A stretch of DNA of 64,000 bases from Burkholderiaceae bacterium (GTDB lineage: Bacteria > Pseudomonadota > Gammaproteobacteria > Burkholderiales > Burkholderiaceae), in assembly GCA_021166835.1 (NCBI GenBank), contig JAJPEN010000002.1, positions 1 through 64,000 on the forward strand, written 5' to 3'. Positions 54,058 to 63,007 of the stretch are shown here, piece by piece. The notes under the pieces are model-generated. The model made no database searches. It was not told the origin of the DNA and saw only the letters and a program-made list of their open reading frames with translations. The position numbers and the translations under genes are program-made. Numbering within the stretch: position 1 is the stretch's first letter; each line of letters starts with the position of its first letter.

Positions 54058-54834
54058 CTAGCGCTGGAGCGTCGTGCGGCGACTCTCCCGCGCCCCGCAT
54101 ACCGCGCACGAAGGATCGCGCGGCACCCGCACCTCGTGCCACTGCATCTTCAGCGCGTCGATCATCAGCAGCCGTCCCACCGCCGGCTCGCCGAAGCGGC
54201 CGACCAGCTTCAGCGCCTCGGCCGCCTGCATCGTGCCGACGATGCCGGTGAGCGGCGCGAACACGCCCATCGTCGCGCACAGCACCGGCTCGACTTCCTC
54301 GCCCTCGGGGAACAGGCAGTGATAGCACGGCGAATCGGCGCGCCGCGTGTCGTACACCGCGACCTGCCCGTCGAAGCGGATCGCCGCGCCCGAGACGAGC
54401 GGTACGGCGTGCGCGACGCAGGCGCGGTTGATCGCCTGTCGCGTAGGGAAATTGTCGCAGCAGTCGAGCACGACGTCGGCGCGCGCCGCGAGCGCGTCGA
54501 GCGCCGCGTCGTCGAGCCGCTGCACGATCGGCTCGACCTCGATGCCCGGATTCAGGTCGAGCATCGTGCGCCGGCCCGACTGCGCCTTCGGCTCGCCGAC
54601 GCGATCCTGCCGATGCAGGATCTGCCGCTGCAGGTTGGTGAGGTCCACCGCGTCGTCGTCGACCAGCACGATGCGCCCGATGCCCGCCGCGGCGAGATAC
54701 AGCCCCGCCGGCGAGCCCAGGCCGCCCGCGCCGACGACGAGCGCCGTGGCGTCGAGCAGCCGCTGCTGTGCCTCGACGCCGATCTCGTCGAGCAGGATGT
54801 GCCGGCTGTAGCGGAGCAGTTGTTCGTCGTTCAT
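54058..54834 (-). CDS. moeB: Adenylyltransferase of the MoeB/ThiF (HesA) family
   Basis: An E1-like enzyme that adenylates the C-terminus of a sulfur-carrier protein (MoaD or ThiS). The ATG 54834 gives 258 residues starting NDEQLLRYSRHILLDEIGVE. The nucleotide site is VVGAGGLGSPAGLYLAAAG, with DLTNLQRQILHRQDRVGE. Two zinc-binding CxxC pairs are CYHC and CAVC. The rhodanese domain seen in MoeZ is absent. Partner genes are not adjacent, so MoeB versus ThiF is not decided. Confidence 0.87.
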   Translation of the reverse strand: MNDEQLLRYSRHILLDEIGVEAQQRLLDATALVVGAGGLGSPAGLYLAAAGIGRIVLVDDDAVDLTNLQRQILHRQDRVGEPKAQSGRRTMLDLNPGIEVEPIVQRLDDAALDALAARADVVLDCCDNFPTRQAINRACVAHAVPLVSGAAIRFDGQVAVYDTRRADSPCYHCLFPEGEEVEPVLCATMGVFAPLTGIVGTMQAAEALKLVGRFGEPAVGRLLMIDALKMQWHEVRVPRDPSCAVCGARESRRTTLQR

Positions 54835-54839
54835 CGAAA

Positions 54840-54866
54840 GAAAAAGGCCGCGCGATGCGCGGCCTT
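54840..54866 (-). terminator. Intrinsic terminator after the carboxyl-terminal protease gene
   Basis: On the minus strand AAGGCCGCGC-ATC-GCGCGGCCTT (54866-54844) is followed by TTTCTTT. The stem is a perfect 10 bp, and the U-run leads up to the moeB start. It separates the protease gene from the moeB/thiF gene. Confidence 0.85.
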
Positions 54867-54898
54867 CGATGATAGCGAGCCGGAGGCCGGCAGCGCGC

Positions 54899-56311
54899 TC
54901 AGCGTGCCGGCTCCTTCTGCGCCGGCGCCGCGGCAACCGCATCGTCCTTGCGGGCGACGACGACGTCGGCGCCCTTCAGGAAGTTCAGCGCCTGCTGCAG
55001 CTGGTAGTCGTCGTTCGAGCCGTATTCGATCGGCTTGCGATCCTTCTGCCCGGCGAATTCGGCCGGGTCGGGGATCGCCGAACGGACTTCGGTGTCCTTG
55101 TCGTTGCTCAGGTGCCGGTTCAGGTCGGCTTCGCGCAGGCGGAACGCGTTCAGGTCGCCGTCGGGCGTCTCCTCGACGACGTAGTCCGGCGTGATGCCCT
55201 TGGCCTGGATCGAGCGCCCGTTTGGCGTGTAATAGCGCGCCGTGGTGAGCTTGATCGCCGTGGTGCTCGACAGCGGCAGGATCGACTGCACCGAGCCCTT
55301 GCCGAAGGTCTGCGTGCCCAGCACGACCGCGCGCTTGTGGTCCTGCAGCGCGCCGGCGACGATCTCGGAGGCCGACGCCGACCCCGCGTTCACCAGCACG
55401 ACCATCGGCGCGGTTTTCGCGGCGGCCGGCACCTTGGCGACGACGTCCTCGCGCATGCCGCGCAGGTAGTCCTCGGGGCTGGCGACGTACTTGCGCCGCG
55501 CGTCCTCGGTGCGTCCGTCGGTGGTGACGACGGTGGCTTTCGGCGGCAGGAACGCGGCCGACACGCCGACGGCGCCGTGCAGCAGGCCGCCCGGGTCGTT
55601 GCGCAGGTCGAGCACGATGCCCTTCAGCGAGTTCTTCGCCGACAGCGCGTCGAGCGCCTTGACCAGGTTCTCGACAGTGTGCTCCTGGAACTGCGTGACG
55701 CGGACGTAGCCGACACCGTTGTCGAGCGCCTTCGACTTCACCGACTGCACGCGGATGACGTCGCGCACGATCGGGACGATCAGCGGCTGGTTCTCACCCT
55801 TGCGCGACAGCGTCAGCGTGATCGTCGTCTGCGGCTTGCCGCGCATCAGCTTCACCGCGTCGTTCAACGACAGACCCTTCGTGGGCTTGTCGTCGATGCG
55901 CACGATCAGGTCGCCCGCCTTGACGCCGGCGCGCGCCGCGGGCGTGTCTTCGATCGGGGCCACGACCTTGACGAAGCCGTCTTCGGTGCCGACCTCGATG
56001 CCCAGGCCGCCGAACTCGCCCTGCGTGCCGACCTGCAGCTCCTTGAACGCCTCGGCGTCCAGATAGGCGGAGTGCGGATCGAGGCCGGACAGCATGCCGC
56101 CGATCGCCTCGGTGATGAGCCGCTTGTCTTCGATCGGCTCGACGTAATTGGCCTTGATGGCGCCGAACACGTCGGTGAACTGGCGCAGCTCCTCGAGCGG
56201 CAGTGTCGCGGCAGGCTCGCGCTGCGCGACGGCCGTCAGCCCCAGGCTGATCAGCACGCCGGCAATGGCGCCGGCCGACAGGAGGCCTAGAGGCTTGAAC
56301 GTACCCTTCAT
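54899..56311 (-). CDS. Carboxyl-terminal processing protease (S41A, CtpA/Prc type)
   Basis: A periplasmic serine protease, 470 residues. The signal anchor is at about 9-27 (LLSAGAIAGVLISLGLTAVA), the PDZ domain at about 85-165 (GGLGIEVGTEDGFVKVVAPI) and the S41 catalytic domain after it. The Ser is in AGSASASEIVAGALQDHKRA and the Lys in GTQTFGKGSVQSILPL. The C-terminal 45 residues are Ala/Lys-rich. A TATACT box (minus, 56388-56383) lies 70 nt upstream. Confidence 0.92.
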   Translation of the reverse strand: MKGTFKPLGLLSAGAIAGVLISLGLTAVAQREPAATLPLEELRQFTDVFGAIKANYVEPIEDKRLITEAIGGMLSGLDPHSAYLDAEAFKELQVGTQGEFGGLGIEVGTEDGFVKVVAPIEDTPAARAGVKAGDLIVRIDDKPTKGLSLNDAVKLMRGKPQTTITLTLSRKGENQPLIVPIVRDVIRVQSVKSKALDNGVGYVRVTQFQEHTVENLVKALDALSAKNSLKGIVLDLRNDPGGLLHGAVGVSAAFLPPKATVVTTDGRTEDARRKYVASPEDYLRGMREDVVAKVPAAAKTAPMVVLVNAGSASASEIVAGALQDHKRAVVLGTQTFGKGSVQSILPLSSTTAIKLTTARYYTPNGRSIQAKGITPDYVVEETPDGDLNAFRLREADLNRHLSNDKDTEVRSAIPDPAEFAGQKDRKPIEYGSNDDYQLQQALNFLKGADVVVARKDDAVAAAPAQKEPAR

Positions 56312-56382
56312 TGGATTCCCTTCGGGCAGAGCGACCGGCGCAAGAAACACGCACGCGAAAACGCCGTCTGCGACCGCGAACG

Positions 56383-56388
56383 AGTATA
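56383..56388 (-). promoter_or_regulatory. -10 box of the protease gene
   Basis: TATACT on the minus strand, about 70 nt before the protease ATG (56311), located in the gap behind gpmA. The region 56312-56453 holds no gene. Confidence 0.4.
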
Positions 56389-56453
56389 AACCGCACCCGT
56401 CTGGCAGCAGGCGATTTTTTGGGCGCGATCTCCCTCGGGAAAACGCTCCCGTT

Positions 56454-57203
56454 TCAGCGCGCCTTGCCCTGCGCGGCGACGGCGGCCATCGCCGCCTCGA
56501 TCTCGGCGGCGTCGCCCAGGTAGCGACGGCCGATCGGGCGCAGCGCGTCGTCGAGTTCGTAGACGAGCGGGCGGCCGGTGGGGATGTTCAGCGAGACGAT
56601 CTCTTCGTCGCTGATGCCGTCGAGGTGCTTCACCAGCGCGCGCAGCGAGTTGCCATGGGCGACGATCAGCACCTTGCGGCCGTTGCGCACGGCAGGGGCG
56701 ATCGCCTCGTTCCAGTACGGCACCACGCGCGCGACGGTGTCGCGCAGGCATTCGGTGCGCGGGATCCAGTCGGGCGGCAGCGAAGCGTAGCGCGGATCGT
56801 TCTGCGCCAGCCGCGGGTCGCCGTCGGGCAGCGGATCGGGGGCGACGGCGTAGGCCCTGCGCCAGACGAGCACCTGCTCGTTGCCGAAGCGCGCGGCCGT
56901 CTCGGCCTTGTCCAGGCCCTGCAGGGCGCCGTAATGCCGTTCGTTCAGCCGCCAGTCGGGCACCACCGGGATCCACATGCGATCCATCGTGTCGAGGACG
57001 ATCCACAGCGTGCGGATCGCCCGGCGCAGCACGGAGGTGAAGGCGAGGTCGAAATCGAAGCCTTCGGCCTTCAGCAGCTCGCCGGCGCGGCGCGCCTCCG
57101 CGCGGCCCGTATCGGTGAGGTCGACGTCGGTCCAGCCGGTGAAGCGGTTCTCGAGGTTCCACTGGCTCTCGCCGTGGCGAAGGAGGACGATCCGGTGAGT
57201 CAT
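56454..57203 (-). CDS. gpmA: 2,3-bisphosphoglycerate-dependent phosphoglycerate mutase
   Basis: Interconverts 3- and 2-phosphoglycerate in glycolysis and gluconeogenesis. The 249 residues have the phospho-histidine motif [37 protein letters not shown] and [20 protein letters not shown]. It diverges from the rhodanese gene. Confidence 0.95.
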   Translation of the reverse strand: MTHRIVLLRHGESQWNLENRFTGWTDVDLTDTGRAEARRAGELLKAEGFDFDLAFTSVLRRAIRTLWIVLDTMDRMWIPVVPDWRLNERHYGALQGLDKAETAARFGNEQVLVWRRAYAVAPDPLPDGDPRLAQNDPRYASLPPDWIPRTECLRDTVARVVPYWNEAIAPAVRNGRKVLIVAHGNSLRALVKHLDGISDEEIVSLNIPTGRPLVYELDDALRPIGRRYLGDAAEIEAAMAAVAAQGKAR

Positions 57204-57240
57204 GGGGAGAGGTCGGGGCGGCCGGGGGAGACCGCTATTC

Positions 57241-57246
57241 TATAAT
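57241..57246 (+). promoter_or_regulatory. -10 box of the rhodanese-secB gene group
   Basis: TATAAT 36 nt before the rhodanese GTG in the divergent gpmA gap. No clear -35 element. Confidence 0.5.
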
Positions 57247-57282
57247 CCGCGGTTTTCGGCTCGCGCGGCGCACCGGTCTTCC

Positions 57283-57687
57283 GTGGATTTCGTTCTCGAC
57301 AACATCGCCCTCATCGTGATCGCCGTCGTCTCGGGCGCGATGCTGCTGTGGCCCCTGATCACGCGCGGCACCTCGGGAGGCGCCTCGCTCGACACCTTGC
57401 GGGCTACCCGGCTGATCAACGATTCCGGCGCCGTCGTGCTCGACGTGCGCACGCCGGCCGAATTCGCCGCCGGTCACCTGCCGAATGCGCGCAACATTCC
57501 GCTGGCCGAACTGGACAAGCGCGCCGCCGAACTGCCGGCGAACAAGCCGGTGCTCGTCTGCTGCACGTCGGGGGTCACGTCGTCCCGGGCGGCCGGCGTG
57601 CTGCGCAAGGCGGGTCGAACGGAGGTTTTCAACCTTTCCGGAGGCCTCGACGGCTGGCGCCAGGCAGGGCTGCCGGTCGTCAAATAG
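57283..57687 (+). CDS. Membrane-anchored rhodanese-like protein
   Basis: 134 residues from GTG 57283. An N-terminal membrane segment (about 9-26, [19 protein letters not shown]) is followed by a rhodanese domain: [20 protein letters not shown] and the active-site loop [14 protein letters not shown] with Cys. Rhodaneses move sulfane sulfur. The order rhodanese-grxC-secB-gpsA is well known in proteobacteria (YibN-like). The longer frame upstream has no ribosome binding site. Confidence 0.88.
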   Translation: MDFVLDNIALIVIAVVSGAMLLWPLITRGTSGGASLDTLRATRLINDSGAVVLDVRTPAEFAAGHLPNARNIPLAELDKRAAELPANKPVLVCCTSGVTSSRAAGVLRKAGRTEVFNLSGGLDGWRQAGLPVVK

Positions 57688-57720
57688 GTTTGCGCGCATG
57701 GCGCGCGAAGGGAGATTTCG

Positions 57721-57981
57721 ATGAGCGCCAGGGTCGTGATGTACAGCACCGCCGTCTGTCCGTATTGCCAGCGAGCCGAGCAACTGCTGCGCGCGCGCGG
57801 CGTGGAGGACATCGAGAAAGTGCGCATCGACCAGGATCCCGCGCAGCGCGACGCGATGATCGAACGCACCGGCCGGCGAACCGTGCCGCAGATCTTCATC
57901 GGCGAGCAGCACGTCGGCGGCTACGACGACCTGGCTGCGCTCGACCGCGCCGGCAAGCTGGTGCCGATGCTGCAGGGCTGA
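57721..57981 (+). CDS. grxC: Glutaredoxin 3
   Basis: A small thiol oxidoreductase, 86 residues. The dithiol site CPYC is in [20 protein letters not shown]; the cis-Pro and glutathione-binding segments are [19 protein letters not shown]. It lies between the rhodanese and secB, as usual. Confidence 0.94.
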   Translation: MSARVVMYSTAVCPYCQRAEQLLRARGVEDIEKVRIDQDPAQRDAMIERTGRRTVPQIFIGEQHVGGYDDLAALDRAGKLVPMLQG

Positions 57982-58059
57982 AGCGCCGACCGCGGCGAGC
58001 GCCGCGCTTCGCGGTTTTCCACCCCGCCGGCGACTGCGCCGGCCCTCGAAGGACCACTC

Positions 58060-58566
58060 ATGACCGATACGGCGCAAGCCCCCGCCTTCGCCATCCAGCG
58101 CGTCTACCTGAAGGATCTCTCGGTGGAGATCCCGCACGCGCCGCGCATCTTTCTCGAGACGCAGCAGCCGAGCGTCGAGATCCAGATGGACGTCGGCAGC
58201 GACCAGATAGCCGACGGCATCTACGAATCGACGGTCACGATCACGATCACGACGAAGGTCGGCGACAAGATCGCGTTCCTGGTCGAGGCCAAGCAGGGCG
58301 GCATCTTCGAGATCCGCAACGTGCCCGACGAGCAGATGCCGCTGCTGGTGAACGTCGTCTGCCCGAACATCGTCTATCCGTACCTGCGCTCGAACGTCGC
58401 CGACACCGTGCAGCGCACGGGTTTTCCGCCGATCCACCTCGCCGAGATCAACTTCGAAGGCCTGTACCAGCAGCGGCTGCAGCAGCTGCAGGCCGACCAG
58501 GCGAAGGCCGGGCAGGGGGCGGGCAGCGCCGGCACGGGCAACGGATCGGGCGGCTCCGCCCACTGA
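58060..58566 (+). CDS. secB: Protein-export chaperone SecB
   Basis: Keeps preproteins unfolded for SecA. The 168 residues show [55 protein letters not shown] and [16 protein letters not shown]. The C-terminal tail is a Gly/Ala/Ser linker ending GGSAH, not the zinc-finger-like tail found elsewhere. Confidence 0.95.
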   Translation: MTDTAQAPAFAIQRVYLKDLSVEIPHAPRIFLETQQPSVEIQMDVGSDQIADGIYESTVTITITTKVGDKIAFLVEAKQGGIFEIRNVPDEQMPLLVNVVCPNIVYPYLRSNVADTVQRTGFPPIHLAEINFEGLYQQRLQQLQADQAKAGQGAGSAGTGNGSGGSAH

Positions 58567-59085
58567 ATGCCGATGAGCGCGCGTCGGCAGGCTGCGCCGG
58601 GGCGTGCCGGCGGTCGTCGGCGGCGCAGCCCGATCGTCGTCGGGCTCGCGGCCTTCGTCGCGATCGTCCTCGCGCAGGCGGTCTTTCCGCAGTGGGCGCG
58701 GGCCGCCGAGTTCCGCGAGGTGACCAGCGCCGCCGGCGTGCTGTACGACGGTCCCTCCGAGCACGCGCGCAGGCTGTTCCTCGTGCCGCGCGGCACTCCG
58801 CTCGAGCTGGTCTCGTCGGTGGCCGGCTGGGTGAAGGTGCGCGATCTGTCGGGCGACGTCCTGTGGATCGAGCGCGGCGAGCTGGGCGCCGCGCGTCACG
58901 TCATCGCGAGCACTCTTGCCGCGGTGCGGCGCGCGCCGCAGCGCAACGCGGAGCTGCTGCTGCAGGTCGAGCGCGGCGTGCTGCTCGAGGTCGTCGACGA
59001 CGAGGCGCCGGCGGGCTGGCTGCACGTGCGGTATCCGGGCGCTGCGGCGGGCTACGTCGAGGCGATCGAGGTCTGGGGCCGGTAG
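58567..59085 (+). CDS. SH3-domain protein, exported
   Basis: 172 residues. The ATG 58567 directly follows the secB stop; a second ATG is at 58573. A basic N-terminus and a hydrophobic segment (about 22-46, ending RAAEF) form an export signal. Two bacterial SH3-like repeats follow ([20 protein letters not shown] and [20 protein letters not shown]). Such domains bind cell-wall peptides. It is found between secB and gpsA in many Burkholderiales. Confidence 0.8.
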   Translation: MPMSARRQAAPGRAGGRRRRSPIVVGLAAFVAIVLAQAVFPQWARAAEFREVTSAAGVLYDGPSEHARRLFLVPRGTPLELVSSVAGWVKVRDLSGDVLWIERGELGAARHVIASTLAAVRRAPQRNAELLLQVERGVLLEVVDDEAPAGWLHVRYPGAAAGYVEAIEVWGR

Positions 59086-59087
59086 GG

Positions 59088-60098
59088 GTGCGCATCGCGA
59101 TCTTCGGCGCCGGCGCCTGGGGAACGGCGCTCGCCTGCCACGCGGCTTCGTCGCACGAGGTGCTGCTGTGGGCCCGCGAGCCGTCGCTCGTGCAGGCGAT
59201 CCGTCGCGAGCGGCGCAACGAGCGCTACCTGCCGGGTTTTGCGCTCGACCAGCGCATCGGCGCCGAAGCCGATCTCGACGCCGCCTGCCGCTGGCTGGGC
59301 GAGGCCGGCCCGTCGCTCGCCGTGATCGCCACGTCGGTTGCCGGACTGCGTCCGACGCTCGCTGCGCTCGATGGGCGGCTGTCCGGCGCCGGCTGTGCCG
59401 GGGCGGTGTGGCTGTGCAAGGGGCTCGAGGCCGACAGCGGGCTGCTGCCCCACGCGGTGGCGGCGCAGACGCTGCGATCGGTGCCGGGCGGCGTGCTCTC
59501 CGGACCCAGTTTCGCGCAGGAGGTGGCGGCCGGCCTGCCGGTGGCGCTGACCGTCGCCTCGCGCGATGCTTCGCTGCAGGCCGCGGTCGTGCAGGCTTTT
59601 CATCACGGCGCTGCCCGCATCTACCGAAGCGACGACGTCGTCGGCGTCGAGCTGGGCGGCGCGCTGAAGAACGTGATGGCGATCGCCGCCGGCATCTGCG
59701 ACGGCCTCGCGCTCGGCCAGAACGCGCGGGCGGCGCTGATCACGCGCGGGCTGGCCGAGATCGCGCGGCTGGGCGCGGCGCTCGGCGCGCGTCCCGAGAC
59801 GTTCATGGGACTCACCGGGCTGGGCGATCTCGTCCTCACCTGCACCGGCGATCTCTCGCGCAACCGGCGCGTCGGGCTCGCGCTGGCTTCGGGCGAGCCG
59901 CTGCCAGCGATCGTCGCGCGGCTCGGGCACGTTGCCGAGGGCGTCGCCTGCGCGGCGGCGGCCGATGCGCTCGCCGTCGCGCGCGGCGTCGCCATGCCGA
60001 TCGTCGAAGCGGTGAACGCCGTATTGCACGGCGCGCTGGGGCCGCGCGAGGCGGTGGTCTCGCTGCTGTCGCGGGAACCGAAGGCGGAATCAGGCTAG
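59088..60098 (+). CDS. gpsA: Glycerol-3-phosphate dehydrogenase [NAD(P)+]
   Basis: Makes sn-glycerol 3-phosphate for phospholipids. The GTG 59088 gives 336 residues. The Rossmann turn is [17 protein letters not shown], then [18 protein letters not shown], the catalytic Lys in [18 protein letters not shown] and [21 protein letters not shown] much longer upstream frame reads across secB and grxC and is not coding. Its TAG stop lies in the arm of a perfect palindrome. Confidence 0.95.
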   Translation: MRIAIFGAGAWGTALACHAASSHEVLLWAREPSLVQAIRRERRNERYLPGFALDQRIGAEADLDAACRWLGEAGPSLAVIATSVAGLRPTLAALDGRLSGAGCAGAVWLCKGLEADSGLLPHAVAAQTLRSVPGGVLSGPSFAQEVAAGLPVALTVASRDASLQAAVVQAFHHGAARIYRSDDVVGVELGGALKNVMAIAAGICDGLALGQNARAALITRGLAEIARLGAALGARPETFMGLTGLGDLVLTCTGDLSRNRRVGLALASGEPLPAIVARLGHVAEGVACAAAADALAVARGVAMPIVEAVNAVLHGALGPREAVVSLLSREPKAESG

Positions 60099-60144
60099 TA
60101 CGCCGACCCGGAGGTATCGCAACACCTCCGGGTCGGCGTACTAG
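60095..60144. terminator. Perfect 21-bp palindrome holding two convergent stop codons
   Basis: CTAGTACGCCGACCCGGAGG and the next T (60095-60115) are exactly complementary to 60124-60144 around an eight-base loop. The gpsA stop TAG (60096-60098) and the stop of the convergent kinase gene (60143-60141) are mirror images in the two arms. There is no U-run, so it may act as a transcript barrier or 3'-end stabiliser rather than a textbook terminator. Confidence 0.8.
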
Positions 60145-61457
60145 GCCCTCGTATATGTGCTCGGGAATGTGACGCGAAACGTCGTGCCCTTGCCCGCCTC
60201 CGTTTGCAGCTCGAGGCTCGCGTCGAGCAATTCGCAAAGCCGCTTGACAATCGACAATCCGATGCCTTCGCCAGCAGGTTCTCGGGCGTTTACCGATCGC
60301 GATGCCAAGGTCGGCGCGGCGACGGCATTCGCCGAGGATTCACCAGCCCTCCGTGCATCCGTTTCGATCGCCTGGGCGTCGCGCGTAGCCGCCTCGAGCG
60401 CGGCAGAAAGGGGCGCGGTGACCTGCGTTCCAAGCCCAGGGCCGGTATCCTGAACGCACATTACCCATCTTTTCGGGGCCTCCGTCGCTTCCTGCCACAT
60501 CACTCTTACGCCGCCGCGCTCGGTGTAACGCAGCGCGTTGAGCAGCAGATTCTGTGCGATACGCCGGACTTTCACCTCATCCCCTTCGACAACCAGGCTC
60601 TTCGGTCCTTCGGTTTCCAGGAAGAGCTGCCGACCTGCGGCAGCAAGTTCGGCGTTGGCGCACAGGTCCGTGAGGAGCTTGCCGGCGTCGAACGGCCTGA
60701 CTTCCCGGGTTTCGTGGCCGGCGTCGAGACGCGCCTGCATCGTGAGGTCGTTCAGCAAGGCATGCAGGGAGGCGACGCCACTTTCGAGCATGCGCAACCA
60801 CTTCTCCAGGGCTGGCTCGCTCGAAGCCGTCATCTGCAGCGCGCTTGTCACATTGCGCACAACACCGAGGTTGCCGCGCAGGTCATGCGTTGCCTCCCGC
60901 CAGGCTTCGGCGCGTTGTTGTTCGAGTTCGGCGAGCTGAGCCAGCGCATTCTCGAGCGAGCGTACGCGGCCGGCCGCCTGTGCCCGCTGCAGCCGCACAT
61001 ACTGAGCCATGCTCTCGCTCATGCCTGCGACCGAGAATTCGGAAAACAGGCGCCACGCCGCCGACGAGGCAGCCGGATCGAGGCCCGGACGGGCTGTTAC
61101 GTACGCCGTCAGTTCATCGGCGAGACATGCGTTCAAAGAAATCCACTCACGCATCACCTCCTGCTCGTTGTATCCCTGCTGCCACCGCTGGAGACCATGG
61201 CCTTCCGCGTTCTCCGTCTCCTCCTGTTGCGCCTCGAGCGACTCTCGAATGTACGTTGCTCGCAATTTGCGCTCGAGCGCGTCCAGCATGGCGGGGATAT
61301 GGTCGTAGAACTGGGTCCGTGAGAGCGTCGCCGGGGTCGTGAGGTTCGGATCGTTCCGGGCTACGCGGGCCCAGGCAGCGAGGATCGCCGCACGCCGCGT
61401 ACGCAGATGCTCGGCCAGGTCGGCGAGCTCGATTTCGATCTGCTCATCTGGATCCAT
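60141..61457 (-). CDS. Sensor histidine kinase with RsbRD-type N-terminal domain
   Basis: 438 residues from ATG 61457, chosen because AGGAG (61468-61464) precedes it; the frame stays open upstream into a transposase fragment. Residues about 15-150 form an RsbRD_N-like helical sensor (LADLAEHLRTRRAAILAAW, GLQRWQQGYNEQEVMREWIS). Then come a coiled coil, the H box EATHDLRGNLGVVRNVTSA and an HATPase_c domain with N box NLLLNALRYTERGG, G1 VQDTGPGLG and G2 GEGIGLSIV. No response regulator gene is adjacent. It has no membrane segment, so a cytoplasmic sensor. Confidence 0.85.
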   Translation of the reverse strand: MDPDEQIEIELADLAEHLRTRRAAILAAWARVARNDPNLTTPATLSRTQFYDHIPAMLDALERKLRATYIRESLEAQQEETENAEGHGLQRWQQGYNEQEVMREWISLNACLADELTAYVTARPGLDPAASSAAWRLFSEFSVAGMSESMAQYVRLQRAQAAGRVRSLENALAQLAELEQQRAEAWREATHDLRGNLGVVRNVTSALQMTASSEPALEKWLRMLESGVASLHALLNDLTMQARLDAGHETREVRPFDAGKLLTDLCANAELAAAGRQLFLETEGPKSLVVEGDEVKVRRIAQNLLLNALRYTERGGVRVMWQEATEAPKRWVMCVQDTGPGLGTQVTAPLSAALEAATRDAQAIETDARRAGESSANAVAAPTLASRSVNAREPAGEGIGLSIVKRLCELLDASLELQTEAGKGTTFRVTFPSTYTRA

Positions 61458-61489
61458 CGCAAACTCCTGAACGCTCCTGCTGTATTTTT

Positions 61490-61600
61490 TCCTCGTGTCC
61501 ATCGGGTCGACGTAATCGAGTACCGAGTGGCGCCTGTGCTGATTGTAGAAGCGCTCGATGTAATCGAAGATGTCGGCGGGCGCGTCGTCATCGGACGCGG
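61490..61600 (-). pseudogene. C-terminal fragment of an IS3-family transposase
   Basis: In the frame of the kinase gene, the sequence before its start reads ADIFDYIERFYNQHRRHSVL and DYVDPMDTRKKYS. The D-Y-I-E-x-F-Y-N-x-x-R-R-H-S motif is the C-terminal signature of IS3-type OrfB transposases. The DDE catalytic region, OrfA and terminal inverted repeats are missing. Only this tail survived, fused in frame with the kinase ORF. Confidence 0.75.
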
Positions 61601-61630
61601 CGGATATTTCCAGGCTCGCGACGGGCTGCT

Positions 61631-61712
61631 CGGGCTTGCGCCGAACCGCTCGGGGCTCGCGCCGAACCTCTCGGGGCTTGCGACGGACCGTTCGGGCTCG
61701 CCCGGAACCGGG
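61631..61712. repeat. 21-bp tandem repeat upstream of the transposase fragment
   Basis: Units at 61631-61650 (20 bp), 61651-61671 and 61672-61692, plus a partial copy, with consensus CGGGGCTTGCGCCGAACCGCT. The open minus-strand frame leading into the transposase tail reads as an Arg-rich heptad (VRRKPRE, VRREPRA, VRRKPEQ). The array lies between the trmL stop (61744) and the fragment. The stretch 61458-61743 has no other gene. Confidence 0.75.
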
Positions 61713-61743
61713 GCGGTCTCGCGGCCGATCCGCGCGGGCCTCG

Positions 61744-62208
61744 TCAAAGCGCCCCTTCGAAACCGAACTGCCGCCAGGCCTCGAACACCGCCACCGCCAC
61801 CGCGTTCGACAGATTCAGGCTGCGGTTGTCCGGGCGCATCGGCAGCCGCAGCCTGTGCTCGGGCGCGAAGCCGTCGAGAACTTCCGGCGGCAACCCGCTC
61901 GATTCGCTGCCGAACACCAGGCAGTCGCCGTGTTCGAAGCGCGTCTCGTAGGGCGAGCGGCGACCCGAGGTGGTGAACGCGAACAGCCGCGCCGGCTGCA
62001 TCTGTTCGGCGAAGTCGCTCCACGAGCGGTGCACGCGCATCGCCGCGTGTTCGCGGTAATCGAGGCCCGCGCGGCGCAGCTTCGCCGCATCGAGCGCGAA
62101 TCCGAGCGGCTCGACCAGGTGCAGCCGTGCGCCGGTGTTCGCGCACAGGCGGATCACGTTGCCGGTGTTCGGCGCAATCTCGGGATGGACGAGGACGACG
62201 TGGATCAT
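61744..62208 (-). CDS. trmL: tRNA (cytidine(34)-2'-O)-methyltransferase
   Basis: A SPOUT methyltransferase of 154 residues that methylates the wobble base of tRNA-Leu. The ATG 62208 overlaps the comF stop. Landmarks are VVLVHPEIAPNTGNVIRLCA, CLVFGSESSGLPPEVLDGF and RSLNLSNAVAVAVFEAWRQ, the trefoil-knot SAM site. Confidence 0.93.
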   Translation of the reverse strand: MIHVVLVHPEIAPNTGNVIRLCANTGARLHLVEPLGFALDAAKLRRAGLDYREHAAMRVHRSWSDFAEQMQPARLFAFTTSGRRSPYETRFEHGDCLVFGSESSGLPPEVLDGFAPEHRLRLPMRPDNRSLNLSNAVAVAVFEAWRQFGFEGAL

Positions 62209-62942
62209 CGATCGGGTGTGCGGGCGACGACGCAGTTGATCACGGATGCCGCTCCCGCGTGCAGCAGCGCCTCGGCGGCGGCCTCGAGTGTCGCACCGGT
62301 CGTCATCACGTCGTCGACGACGACCACGGCGCGGCCGTCGAGCCGTATCGGCGCGTCGAAGGCGCCGTGCAGCGCCGCGCGCCGTTCGCGCGCATGCAGC
62401 GTGGAGGCGGGCGCGCTCTCGCGCCGCCGCGCGAGCAGCCGGTGCTCCAGCGCAAGCGCGCGGCTGCGCGCGAATGCGCGGGCGATCTCGAGCGACTGAT
62501 TGAAGCCGCGCGCGGCCAGGCGTCGCGCCGCGAGCGGAACCGCGGTGACGACGACGCAAGACCGCAAACCCGCGGGCAGCGAATCGAGCGCTTCGTCGGC
62601 CCGGCGGGCGAGGCGGCGACCCAGCGGTCGCGCGATCGACGCATCGCGGCCGAACTTCAGCGCGTGCACGACGCGGTCGAGCGGCGCGGCGTAATCGGCG
62701 AGCACGACCGTGCGCGCGCAGGGCGGCGGCGCCGCGAGGCAGTCGCCGCATTCGCATTCGGGATGCGCGGCGACCGGAATCCCGCAGCGGATGCAGCGAG
62801 GCGCGCGCGAGCCCGGCAGGTCGTCTTCGCAGGCGGCGCACAGGCCGGTGGGCTCGTCGCTGCCGCAGACGATGCAGCTCGCCGGCAGGCAGGCATCGGC
62901 GAGCGCCGCAACGCGGCGGGAGACGACGTGCAATGCGCGCAC
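62205..62942 (-). CDS. comF: ComF family phosphoribosyltransferase-like protein
   Basis: 245 residues. The N-terminal zinc-binding region has Cys pairs CIVC, CAAC, CIRC and CECGDC. The C-terminal PRTase-like domain carries VVVVDDVMTTGATLEAAAEA. Linked to DNA uptake and single-stranded DNA handling in competent bacteria; also present in non-competent ones. It diverges from bioC. Confidence 0.92.
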   Translation of the reverse strand: MRALHVVSRRVAALADACLPASCIVCGSDEPTGLCAACEDDLPGSRAPRCIRCGIPVAAHPECECGDCLAAPPPCARTVVLADYAAPLDRVVHALKFGRDASIARPLGRRLARRADEALDSLPAGLRSCVVVTAVPLAARRLAARGFNQSLEIARAFARSRALALEHRLLARRRESAPASTLHARERRAALHGAFDAPIRLDGRAVVVVDDVMTTGATLEAAAEALLHAGAASVINCVVARTPDR

Positions 62943-62994
62943 CGAAGAGCCTTGCGTCGAAGCCGGAATGTGCGCATTGAACCCGACCGCCGCC

Positions 62995-63000
62995 TATACT
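62995..63000 (+). promoter_or_regulatory. -10 box placed for a leaderless bioC transcript
   Basis: TATACT followed by exactly seven bases and then the bioC ATG (63008). No Shine-Dalgarno sequence is present in between. Same geometry as in front of pdxH. Confidence 0.45.
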
Positions 63001-63007
63001 GGGTTCG

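Noticed and set aside
57348..60098. A 916-codon plus-strand frame covering rhodanese, grxC, secB and gpsA
   Set aside because: Only its 3' part from 59088 is gpsA. The rest is out of frame with four well-supported genes.
61631..61712. Tandem array as a CRISPR
   Set aside because: Units follow each other without spacers, and no cas genes are present. The arrays at 19339 and 32998 fail for the same reason.
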